From Amoebophrya sp. AT5.2 (taxonomy: Eukaryota; Sar; Dinophyceae; Syndiniales; Amoebophryaceae), in the NCBI GenBank assembly GCA_005223375.1, contig RXOD01004542.1:1-20780 (forward strand): a DNA stretch of 20,780 bases, in the 5' to 3' direction. Each line of letters opens with the position of its first letter. Position 1 is the first letter of the stretch. A program made the position numbers and the translations under genes. Shown here one piece after another: positions 8,895 through 18,683 of the stretch. The notes beneath the pieces were generated by a model, which saw nothing but the letters and a program-made list of their open reading frames with translations, was not told where the DNA came from and did no database searches.

Positions 8895-11715
8895 ATGGGC
8901 AGACGCGCAAGGGGTGATGATCGGGAGGAGATCTACACCCAGGAGTTGATTGGGTTGGATACCCAGATCGCAGGCCTGGAAGGGACGTCGTCGGCGTCCT
9001 CCTCTGCAAACGCACCAAACACGCAGGATGCGTCCCGGGCAACTGCAGCAGGTGGCGGTGCAGGTGCTGCTCTCGCTTCCGGAGGCTCTGCAGCCGCTAG
9101 TGCTTCGGCACGGGGCAGACGGGTCGGAGGCTCCCGCGGCGGATCGCAGGGCGGCAGCCTTTCTGCCTCGTGGAAGTGTATCCTCGCGATAATTGCCATC
9201 CTCGCCATTCTGTTCGCAGCAATCGTGCTCATCGTCGAGCACTGGTACGAGGAGGATGAAAGCGACCACGCCCACAACCTCCACAATGCAATTGCCGCGC
9301 GGCAAAAGTTATACCATTCGGCCGGCTCGACAATGGCGCTTCCGCGCATTTTTCAGGTTGGAAAATTGGGCACGACAATGGGAGGAGGAAACCGGCCAAT
9401 TTTGCAGCATCTAATGGGCAACGGTGGAGAGACACTCGCGGAAGATCCCCTCTTCGATGAAGAAAATTGGGAAGAGGACGAAGAGGTACTCCTAGTGTTT
9501 TGGTATGAATGACGGCACATTGTACAACGTTTAACCACTCGATGCTTCTCCTCGGTGCAGGCTGCAGAAAGTGCCAAAACTCACCCTCCGCAGCTCGGCG
9601 CGCAGCAGTCGAGCGCTACGGGGTCTCGATCGTCGCTGAAACCACGTCTGAATCCGGAGGCGGCGCTAGTGCCCGATTACGATTCATTGCCACCGTCGGC
9701 GCTGGATACTCCACGCGCCACACGGTTTTCCCTTGCGAAGTCCGCCAAAAGGCTTTTGGCTGAGGTTGCTCGCACGAAGAGCATTCCCCTCGCAGTGAAG
9801 ACAATGATGGAAGGATTTCAAACACTAGCCAAGGGGCGGCTGCGTGTGGACGTCTACGATTACGGGAAAAGCAACGCTGCTGCTCGGACAACCGCTTCCG
9901 CTGTTACAATGAGACCTGGGACGAACGCGAGGGAAGCAGTGGCCAACGGCGCAGGACCAAGTAGAAACGGCGCGAGCGAAACAGGTGGATCGCCATCATC
10001 CGTTACGCCAGCACCAGGCGAACCCGGCTCTGCGGCCACAGACGTTGGTGCGATCAGTCGGGTAGCGAACATTCGAGTCGAGTTTCTAACCCCACCTCCG
10101 ACCACAAGCAGCAGCAAGAGTGGTTCTTCAACCAAAATCGTTGAAGATTCGGCGAAAATAGGTCTGCTCGCACTCTACCCAACGACGAGTACCGCCTCAT
10201 TAGCAGAGCCCGATGAGGAGGAGCACTTTAGCCACGCCGCTTTGATGCGGGGTAGTAGTGGCAAAGAAATTCCCCCAGAGATGGCGCATGTGGTTCTACT
10301 CGTCGCCCTGCTGGAGATACTCGCGACGGAACGTCCGGCATTGCAGAGCAGTGTGGTGGTACACCTCAGTCCGGATACACGAAAAGCTGACGTTGGCCTC
10401 GACAGGCTGCTTGCCGGTATGACTTTGCTTCGCTCCGGCAGCTGCTAGCTTACGTTTCTTGCTGAAACTCACATGAACCGAAGTCTTGCGGCGCTCGAGT
10501 CGTTCCTCTGGATCTTCAAAACATCAACACACCAGATGGCCTTCTTCCGACGCCGTCCACCCGGCCGCTTCTATACCTCCACGGTTCGGGCGGGCATCCG
10601 GTCTGCGGAGCCACTTCCACGCTGTTCTGGAAACTCGACGCGGTTGGTCAACTCGTACCCTCCGGCCGACCGCAGGAGGGAATCAACGCACTGGAGCTGA
10701 CCAGCACCAGTCTCGAGAAGCTGCAGAATGTTTTTTACGCCACTCTTGGGAACCGGTTCCAAATCGACGACAGAAGATATGGCTTCGAGGTTTCGTCCAG
10801 CATGAAGCCCACCCACGTGAAATGCGACGGAGGTGGAGACACGATTCCGGGTCACTGCGTCACCTTCGGGGACGTGCGGCTGTCGCCGTTCCAGGATGTT
10901 GAGGAGGCGAGGAGGAAAGTACAGGGAGACTTTTCTTTTCGTACCATACTACTACAACGCGCGGCGTCTAGGAGGTCTACCAACACAACGAAATTCGTTC
11001 CCAATCCCATACTCACACTCTTCTCAGCCTTATTTTATTATATATTCATATTTATTTGCCACAGCTCGAGACTTTCGCTGCCCGGTTAAACGAGCACGTG
11101 GAGCGGTTGCCGGGGCGCGGCCCCTACTCCAGATACGTGCTGAAGCCAGAAAAGCCGGCCGCACCGACCGCGAACCGCGTGGGGCGGTTGGATTTTACTT
11201 GGGTGTTCGACCGCCAGCACGCGAAGCAGTACGAGGGGTTCGTATGTGACGTGAAACCGAGTGGGCACCGGGCGCTCGTGCAGGCCACTCGGGACATGTA
11301 TGGAGCCTCATACCCGCACGCGATCGGCGGCAGTATAAGATTTGCGAAAATGCTCCAGAATTTCGGCATACAAGACCTGCAGGTGGTAGGCTTCGAAGAC
11401 ATGGGAGGTGCGGGGCGGGCGGACGGTGGAGCGAGCGGTAGGTCCTTCGCGGGCGGTCCCGCGGAAGCACGAGCGGGAGGCAGCAAGTTGGCTCTGGGGG
11501 GAGGGCAGCAGCACACGTTGGCGGGGGAATCCAGTGCGTCGCAAAGTTCCTCATCAAGTAGCGGAATCTTTGGGAGTCTGTTCGGGTCGTTCTCGGCAGC
11601 GCCACCGGAACCGGAACCGCAGCTCAAACAGGGGCTGTTGGTGCTAATCCGATACATCAGTCTCATCGACGTGCACCGTCGGGAGGAACCGGAGGACGGG
11701 CTCGTCGCGCACTGA
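8895..11715 (+). CDS. Membrane-anchored M20/acetylornithine deacetylase-like pseudoenzyme, four exons
   Basis: Exons 8895-9485, 9561-10416, 10500-10918 and 11065-11715 give 838 aa; introns are 75, 83 and 146 nt. Residues 1-92 are low-complexity (Ala/Gly/Ser, Arg). One transmembrane segment (about 95-114, CILAIIAILAILFAAIVLIV) is flanked by basic residues before and acidic after, suggesting a type II anchor. The rest matches plant-type acetylornithine deacetylase in order: AHVVLLVALLEIL.., GINALELTSTSLEKLQNVFY, YGFEVSSSMKPT, IPGHCVTFGDVRLSPFQDV, and GPYSRYVLKPEK. The expected metal and catalytic residues are missing: no HxD motif, PPEMAH (residues 435-440) where TDxxGH is expected, PDT for the Glu-Glu pair, and VPSG for FHSG. 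A Gly/Ser-rich insertion (about nt 11403-11600) replaces the last His region. The fold is confident, catalysis unlikely, and the role unknown. The second intron's acceptor (10499) is the weakest site, chosen by phase. Confidence 0.78.
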
Positions 11716-12638
11716 AGCAGATTCTTCGGCGGGAGCCTTTTGTTGACGCTTTCCGTGTCTGTCTCAGCGCTGCGGCTGCCGCTGTTGCAGCATCATTTTT
11801 GCCACCGCGATGCATTCTGCTTGGTGCGCGGACTCATGTTTCACACTTTGCAATTGGTATACGAGCCCGGGAAGCTACATAAGTATAAAAAAATGAACGA
11901 AAAACACAGTACATTTTTGATCTTTTCGTCTGCTCGACGAGGCTTACATTGACTTATTATAACTCAATCTAACAGTTACAGTATCAGTACCTCCGCTCTC
12001 TGCGGAGTCAGCATGACAAAACCTCCGGCAAGAGGTATTACGAAATGCAAAAATTAGGGCTTTCCAGCTGATCTTTTCTCGCGCTCGATCAGCGAATGAA
12101 GAAACCGGGTCCCGGTCCGTCGTACCAAGCAAGGTCAGCACGTGATCCCACGTATCGTGCACCGTGCCTTTCCGCGTACCATGATCCCGTGACTCGAACT
12201 ACCAAGCGATCGTTCAGCCCTTTTTCCTTGTCCATCGGCTTCTACCAAGACGACTACAGATTCATTTTTCTTAGGCAACTTTTGCGATCGTGATCATGTA
12301 CATGTTCCTACTTTTTCTCACGCGTGTTGTGCCGCGATGGTCGACCTTGGCAACGTTTCACTCTTACCGTGGCTACAACTAGTTCTAGCAGGCGTGATAG
12401 CTTTCTCGCTGGAAATATGTTTACTTTGTTTCCTACTGTATCTATGTGCGGATGCTGTTGCAGAGAACAAGTTGAAGAACAATACGATTGGATACGGATA
12501 CATCAGAGTCAGACCGGTGAGAATTACCGTCCGCGAGAGCTGGTGCAAAGCGAAAAAAAGCAAAGGAGTACATAGAGAACAACGCAAGAAGAGGGCAAAC
12601 AAAGACCAGCGCAAGCTGGAAAAGTGGTCATCTTCATC
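11716..12638 (+). other. Intergenic region upstream of SART1
   Basis: About 0.9 kb with no supported gene. It contains an ATG-started frame at 12337-12720 with a hydrophobic N-terminus (127 aa), which overlaps the first SART1 exon in another frame. I treat it as an upstream frame within the SART1 5' leader rather than a gene. Confidence 0.4.
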
Positions 12639-15600
12639 ATGTCGGCATCTTCCAGCGGAGGAAAGGAGATCACCAAGACCGTCGCAGAATGGAACGAGGA
12701 GCGCCGAAAACTTGGTCTGAAGCCACTGCGCACAGAGGACGAATCCGGCAACCTGAAAGAGGGCACATCCGAGGCGCCGCTCGATCACTGGGTCGAGAAG
12801 CAGAAGAAGGACAGTACCAGAATCGATCCAAAGCTGCTCGCCGCGGAAGACAAGCGAAAAAGGTACAACTGTTACGTTTCTTTAGGATTCAAGTATAAAT
12901 TAAGTTAAGGCTTTACTACTTATCCCTTTTTCGCACCTCTCTCTCCATCTTTTGTTTCGTGCTTGAGTTTCGTCCGCACTACACAATGAATCGAAAGAGA
13001 AACGGCATTGCGTTGAACTGGGATCCATCTTCGGTGGCGATACGCAGGAGCTCTTTGGTTCTTACGTCTGTATTACACAAATTAAGGTAATGCATGGTCT
13101 GCAGTAGCACCTTCCTTTCTTTGCGACCTAGCTAAAGGCAACCATTCCAGATCCAGATCCACATTATTCTCAACTCACTACCTCAGGGAGCGCGCAAAGC
13201 TTGCGACCGGAAAAGGGCTCGCCGACATTCTGGATGAGGAGCCGGAAGATTTGCGCAAATGGACCAGTAGTCACCAGTCAACGGTGAGCAGCAACCGAGA
13301 GCGCAATGAGAGGCGGCTTCGGAAAGCGGAGGAAAAAGAATCCCGAGATGCGCCGAAGCTGGACAATTTCAGGGTACTTACAATTGTTGGAAACGCAAGA
13401 TGAAGAAGACGAAACGGATCCCCTTCTCGTACAGGTTACGCACGAGCTCGAAGACTTCCAAGAAGGGGAGCATTAGAAAGATCCGGCAGCGTTTCTGAGC
13501 GTAGCTATAATATAGTTGTGATATAGTTTGAAAAATCAAAAAAAAACCACTCCGCGCCATGTGCTAGGGAGTGACGTCCGGGGGCAACTTGTGCCTGGAG
13601 CTAGCTGAGGAAGCGGCCGCATTTCTGCGGAAGCGTTTCCGGGCTGTCCGCTGCTAACATAGAGGCTGGCGCTTTCGCCGCTTGCGATGCCGCTTCTCCG
13701 CGCGGCGTCTTGCACTTTCTCAGAAGAGAGCAACCAAGGGCCATACCGAGCGCGCTTGCTCTCGATTGCGCTTCTTTTTTATCGTACTGGCGCCAGGCTG
13801 GCAAGCCTATCCTTCGGACACGAAGTAGGACGGAAGGACTCCAACGCAACCGCCATGAGCAGCGCAGCTCGAAGACTTCCAACCGCCATGTACAGGTCAC
13901 GCACGAGCTCGAAGACTTCCAAGAAGGGGAGCAGGCGATTCTGACTTTAGCCGACGACCGGGTAATAAACGCCGACGGGACGCTGAACGAAGACATGGAT
14001 ATGCTCGAGGACATTAACAAAATGGATGCCTTCAAGCTGGTAAAGTTTGTCCTTGCTCATGTTTTTCGTTTTCTGTCGTAACGCTAACTATCGGCACTTT
14101 CTGTTCCAGCCCCAGCTCCAACAGCATCACGACTCGCACTACAACAGAAACAACGCGAAGAGCGGCTCAAGTTGAAAGCCTCCTACGATCCCTCGCGCGG
14201 GAACCATGGCGACAGCAACGTTAACGATGTCCTCACGAAGTACGACGAGCAGGCTGCGCGGCCAACCGGCTTCACGGTCGCCGAATCCCAATCCGCCGAG
14301 GCCGAGAGGAAGCTCCGGGAAATGTCCGCCGCACTGAACGCACCCGCAGACACGAGCAACGACGGGACAACGATAGGAACGCTGAAATTCCAGTCCGACA
14401 TGATGGACGCGCAGGAGGAGGTGAAATTCCGCAAGAAGCTCGCGAAACAAGCGAAGAAGCAGTTCAAAAAAGCAGGTGTGAATAAAAGAAAAGCGATCAC
14501 CGCCGACGAAGAAGACGACGAAGCGCTGGGCGGCGGGACCATGGGCGGGACGAAAAAGGTGCACAGATTTGCGCGACAAATGGACTTGGACAGCGACGAA
14601 GACGATCCAGAACTCTACGAGCAGCTGCTTAAGGAGGGGAGCAACCCATATTTATCGGGGCATTCTATTTGGTCTCGTATTTTGTCTTGTATCTATGTGG
14701 TCTCGTATGCGGTCAGATGTTGCTCGTTTCAGCTACAGAGCAAGCAGAACAAAGCGACGGCCAGGATGCTGGAAGACGCAGCACCTTCCCTCCCTCCAGC
14801 GCCAACTTCGCGTCTAGTAGCACCTCGCACAGCATCTATCTGGCAGAAATACCGCCAAAAATGGGTTTCTCACCCCTCTAAGCTGCGAAAGCAGAAGGTG
14901 GCGGCCAAAAAGGATAAGGGAAAACAAATGAAGCGAGTGCAAGAGCTGCTCCGCGACGAAGACGACATGGTAGAGGACGCGGCAGGAAAAAACGTCGAGT
15001 TTCTAGTGAGCGCGACGACAGAATTCTGCAAGACGGTGCAAACACACGAGGAGAAAGACGACAATACGAAGAGGGAAACGTTTAAAGGGATGGAGATGTA
15101 TTCATTTTTGGAATTTGTTCTGCTTTCTTTCTGGTGAAGATGTGATTGATTTGGTAGTCCTTGGCAAACAATAGTAGCGATTCTCGATAATTCTAATGAC
15201 GGAGAAGTAGAGCTCGAGGAAAGCCGCGAAAATATTCCCATCCCTAACTCACCGCAGGTTCAAGCAGGAGCAGCAGCTGCGACTTAAGCTGAATGAGGAG
15301 AGCAAGATGATAGATCAAGTAAGTCGGCAGAACAATTCTCATCAGTCCGCCTCGTCTTCCCGCGCAAAAGGCACCGCCGGTGGCGCTTCGTCTTCTTCCG
15401 CCAAGCAGATTGGCGCGCCGGAAAAGCAGGTAGAGGAGCTGCTGCACGAGCGACCGTTAGACGGCAGCGTGCACAGCGCGTTGGTGTATCTGCGAGAACG
15501 AAACGGCTTCGGAAACGACCAGTTCTCGCACAGCAGCAACTCGAAGCGCGACGGCGGCGTGCTGGAAATGGAAACTGGAGAGGGCGATATCAAGCTCGAA

Positions 15601-15825
15601 TACAGAGACGAGTTTGGCCGCGTGAACACGGCAAAAGAAATGTTCCGACAAATTTCGTGGAACTTTCACGGGAAGAAACACGGAGCGAAAAACGCGGAGA
15701 GACGAAAGCAGAAACTTGAAGAAGAAGGGAGAATAAAGAAGAAGGATCTAAGTGCACCACCAACGCTGCAAGCGCTACAGGCAGTACAGAAAAAAGAAAA
15801 AAAACCCTACATGACGCTGGGATGA
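12639..15825 (+). CDS. SART1: SART1, U4/U6.U5 tri-snRNP-associated protein 1 (Snu66 family)
   Basis: SART1 is a nuclear spliceosome assembly factor of the U4/U6.U5 tri-snRNP. Model: exons 12639-12862, 13187-13373, 13896-14039, 14148-15097 and 15258-15825, totalling 690 aa; introns 324, 522, 108 and 160 nt. The N-terminus has the family signature EWNEERRKLGLKPLR (residues 17-31). Exon 3 carries LEDFQEGEQAILTLADD, matching the family's FxEGExxILTLKD block. Exon 4 has DVLTKYDEQA and later FLVSATTEFCKTV. The last exon carries the C-terminal signature IKLEYRDEFGR...AKEMFRQISWNFHGKKHG...ERRKQKLEEE and ends KKPYMTLG. Two places are uncertain. The intron 3 acceptor at 14147 was chosen by phase, although a better pyrimidine tract precedes 14109. 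The stretch about 14660-14882 stays open but reads unlike SART1 and probably hides another intron or exon. Confidence 0.9.
12897..13093 (+). repeat. Introner-like element, copy 1, in SART1 intron 1
   Basis: The core (about 12935-13081) is clearly similar to 17488-17638 in an intron of the EF-hand gene, in the same orientation. Shared blocks include tttcgtcc, gttgaactggga and a 23-nt identical run at 13044-13066. Flanking the core is an imperfect direct repeat, aaattaagttaaggc (12897-12911) and aaattaaggtaatgc (13079-13093), which differs in sequence from the flank of copy 2. Copy 1 begins 34 nt after the splice donor and stops about 93 nt before the acceptor, so it fills the middle of the intron. 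Confidence 0.75.
13429..13472 (+). repeat. Decoy copy of the SART1 exon 3 start, inside intron 2
   Basis: These 44 nt match 13890-13933 with one mismatch, at an offset of 461 nt. The copy includes the acceptor (gtacag) and the first codons of exon 3, reading VTHELEDFQEGE, then His and an immediate TAG at 13474-13476. If spliced from exon 2 it would end the protein early. Confidence 0.85.
13848..13920 (+). repeat. Short tandem duplication around the SART1 exon 3 acceptor
   Basis: The segment aaccgccatg...agctcgaagacttcc occurs twice in a row (13848-13880 and 13881-13920), the second with a few extra bases that include the tacag|GT splice acceptor. Together with the copy at 13429-13472 this makes three occurrences of agctcgaagacttcc in the neighbourhood. 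Confidence 0.7.
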
Positions 15826-16488
15826 TTTCATTTTTTCTGTTGCAACATCGTGGCGGGGGGTCACTGCACCCCAAACGGCAGCTACACAGCATTCATTTCT
15901 TGACCACCTCATGGAAAAACTCCTTGAACTCGAAGCGACAATATCATGCATTCGGTGCTGCTGCACACGATTAGCCTCAGTACCGTACGTGTGTGGTGAA
16001 ACAGAAACTGAAAGCCGGGAAATAATATTGGCAAACTAGAGGAGGTATTTAGGGGAAACGTAAATGTTGTTCTGTTTTATGTCGATTTGGTTTCGTGTGC
16101 GGATGCCATCGTGCGCGTATCGGTTCCTCGTCCGAGCGATCAGTAGAGGAGAAACTGATTGAGTAATGTCCAGCACCATCACCTAACTGTGATGAGTCTA
16201 CTCGTCGACCTCAAGGCCGTCTGACGGAGCGATCGTGAGGGAAATGATGTGAGCCTTGTCGAATGAAGCAGATCAGCAACTCGTGCATCCATCTTACTAT
16301 CTCGTGGAGGTAGCGGGAGCGCGAGCGGCTCGAAAAGGGAGCTACCAATCACAAGCATACAAAAATGGTGCCGACACGAGGAAGCTGACGGCAACTACGA
16401 GATGCGAGGGAGCGACGTGGAGCAGCGGAAATGAAGATGGACACGGACCTCTAGGGTTGGCGGCGCACTCTTGCTCAATCTGACCAAC
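15826..16488 (+). other. Intergenic region, no gene seen
   Basis: This stretch lies between the SART1 stop and the minisatellite upstream of the EF-hand gene. A reverse-strand frame (16342-17034) crosses part of it but is mostly antisense to the minisatellite and EF-hand exon 1. No RNA gene or regulatory site is supported. Confidence 0.4.
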
Positions 16489-16603
16489 GTCGCTACCATC
16501 GTCCACACTGTCGCTACCATCGTCCCCACCTCCGTCGCTACCATCGTCCCCACCGTCGCTACCATCGTCCACACCGTCGCTACCATCTTCCACACCGTCG
16601 CTC
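16489..16603 (+). repeat. 21-bp minisatellite, about 5.3 units
   Basis: Units begin gtcgctaccatc: 16489-16509, 16510-16533 (24 nt, with three extra bases), 16534-16554, 16555-16575, 16576-16596, then a partial unit. All units are multiples of three, so the frame stays open on both strands (VATIVHT-type heptads forward, DGSD-type reverse). It lies about 40 nt before the EF-hand ATG, probably in the 5' leader. Confidence 0.9.
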
Positions 16604-16641
16604 ACAAGATCCTGGCACGTTTGCGCTACATCTGCAACATC

Positions 16642-18683
16642 ATGTCGGCTGGAACGCCGCCGCCGTCGAGCGGAGGTTCCAAGTCGAAGTTGATCAGCGC
16701 GACCTCGAAGGCACTGCTCGAAGCTGGCGGCTTCAACATCGACGATAATGACGAGGAGGGCGAATCCAACAGTGAGGAGGTGGAGTATCTGCGCGGCGTA
16801 TTGATGGAGAAAGGGGACGGCGTCATCATGAAGGCCTGGCGCAAGTACTTCGACCCGTACTGCATCGGGGATGTCACCTTCACGAAGTTCTGCAAGGTCC
16901 GCCCTTCTACTTGAAATGTGCTGCTTCTGATGTGAACACCCTAGTATGCAACGACTGTTAAGTATCTTCCTATGATCCCTATGTACTGCGTAAGGCCGAA
17001 TTTTATTTGTACCGCGGAAGTAGATCATGCGCAAGCCGAAAATAAAATTCTAAATGTAAATCCCAGGGTCTTACTTCCCTTGGCGCTGCTGGCGACGATG
17101 CCGTCGACCTGTGGAAAAAGCTAGACAGCGACGGGACCAACCTGCTCACCCTCGACGAGGTCGACATGGACTCGTTTAACATGATGGAATACTGCCAGAA
17201 GTTTTGCGACAAGTTCGGCGGTGCTGCCGCGATGTTTGGTCAGGTCGATTACAACCGGGACGGCCGACTGGACCGCTACGAATTCGGGTACGCCATGCAG
17301 CAGCAGGGTTTTTGCGACGACCCGGAGTGCCCAGAGTTCCTGAACACGCCGCCGAAGGTGTCGGAAAGATTGTTCCCAGTTTGCGACGTAAACAGCGACG
17401 GGAGCATATCGATGCTGGAGCTGGTAAAGATACTTTCTCTTTATTGAGATTTTCGAGGACGTTTTAGCCATCAACATACGAAGGAACAATCTCACTCTCA
17501 TTTTCTGTTTCGTGTCTTTGTTTCGTCCACGCCGTACCACTCGAAAGTAAGAGAGACCGCCTTACGTTGAACTGGGACTCCTATTCGGTAAGCTGTCAGC
17601 AGGAGCTCTTTGGTTCTTACGACTGTACTACACAAATACGAAGGAGCAAATTCTCATTGAGTTTCCGAAGATAGTTGAAAGTCAACCATCTCCCTACAGC
17701 TTTTCCTCGAGCGGGATGTGGAGAAGCGGAAGCAGGTTCGCGACAAGCTGATCGCCGAAATGCACGAGAAAAAGTTCGGGAAGCCAAAGTCGATGCTGGC
17801 GCACTTTTTGCTACGGGATGTAACACGGGCGACGAGCACGATGGACGACTACATCTCCTTTATGAACAATTACGGTGGCGGGGGCGACAAATCGGGGTTT
17901 AAAGCAAGCGACTTGCAGTTACTTGTGGCGAACAAGAAGCCGGCATGGTTTTCCAAACTCCAGACGCAGGTGCGCGGCGATCTTCACGACCCGGAATGGG
18001 CGACAAAAGTGTCCTCCCAACTAGACGACTACTGGAAGATGGAAGCCAAAATAGCTCTCGCAAAGAAGGAGGCGAAGCTGTTTGCACGGGTTAAGGAAAA
18101 GAAAAAGGGACCAAAATCACCTATGCCACCAAAAGGGACGCTCGATAAAGAAAAGGTACGTCCTCCTTGCTCAACCTACCTTTATTGCTTTTGTCGACGG
18201 TTTCGCATGCCACGTTCGTTCGATATTTATTAAGCAACGAACTGTTCTTCAATAATGCGGTACCGGGAGCAGGACGAGGAGCTGAAAATATAAAAAATAT
18301 AAATATCCTCACCACGACCCCCATCCATCCATCCATCCATCCATCCATCCATCCATGTCCATGACCATCAGATCGAGGCGCGGCGCTACCTGAAGATGCT
18401 GTATCAGAAGGCCATCACCCACGCCCTGGTGGCTTGCGAGCCTAAGCGGCGTGCAACTTTTGCGCCATCACATCCTGCGGGAGTAGGGGGAGGCACTGAT
18501 GCTGAAGATGACGAGAGCAAAGCGGCTACGATCCAAAGTGCGTACGCACCTGCGACCAAAGAACAGGAGAAGATGCTCAAGATGAAGGGAAGCGGGAAAA
18601 CTGACAAGCGGACGGCGGTGCAGAAGCCGACTGACATCATGCGATCAACAGACCAGCTCTACAGCCACTATGCAAAGCATTAG
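16642..18683 (+). CDS. EF-hand calcium-binding protein, four exons
   Basis: Exons 16642-16896, 17067-17423, 17700-18155 and 18372-18683 give 459 aa; the three introns (170, 276 and 216 nt) are all phase 0 with GT..AG ends. Two canonical EF-hand loops are seen: DYNRDGRLDRYE (residues 146-157) and DVNSDGSISMLE (192-203), with acidic or oxygen residues at positions 1, 3, 5 and 9 and Glu at 12. A degenerate third, near LDSDGTNLLTLDEV (residues about 104-117), precedes them. The segment FDPYCIGDVTFTKFCK|GLTSLG and KFGGAAAMFGQVD resemble a large EF-hand family known from dinoflagellates. The C-terminal half is charged and Lys-rich (KLFARVKEKKKGPKSP) and unrecognised. The ATG at 16642 is the first in frame; the frame extends upstream through the minisatellite without an ATG. 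It is probably a cytosolic calcium sensor; its target is unknown. Confidence 0.85.
17476..17649 (+). repeat. Introner-like element, copy 2, in EF-hand intron 2
   Basis: The core, about 17488-17638, matches copy 1 at 12935-13081, including an identical 23-nt run at 17599-17621. It is bounded by a direct repeat of 14 nt, atacgaaggaacaa (17476-17489) and atacgaaggagcaa (17636-17649), with one mismatch. This flank is unrelated to that of copy 1, as expected of a target-site duplication. The element lies wholly inside the intron 17424-17699. Confidence 0.78.
18322..18357 (+). repeat. (CATC)n microsatellite in EF-hand intron 3
   Basis: About nine tandem catc units end some 15 nt before the acceptor (accatcag|ATCGAG). 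They occupy the place where a pyrimidine tract is expected. Confidence 0.9.

Noticed and set aside
12337..12720. ATG-started 127-aa frame with a hydrophobic N-terminus upstream of SART1
   Set aside because: It overlaps SART1 exon 1 in another frame, its C-terminal half is a basic shadow of the leader, and no family is recognised. It may be an upstream frame in the mRNA leader.
14110..14147. Acceptor at 14109 (ctgttccag) for SART1 intron 3
   Set aside because: It has the better pyrimidine tract but puts the exon out of frame with a stop before the conserved part; the acceptor at 14147 keeps phase with donor 14040.
16342..17034. Reverse-strand frame of 230 aa with DGSD repeats
   Set aside because: It is antisense to the minisatellite and to EF-hand exon 1; the repeat keeps both strands open, and the rest has no recognisable protein features.
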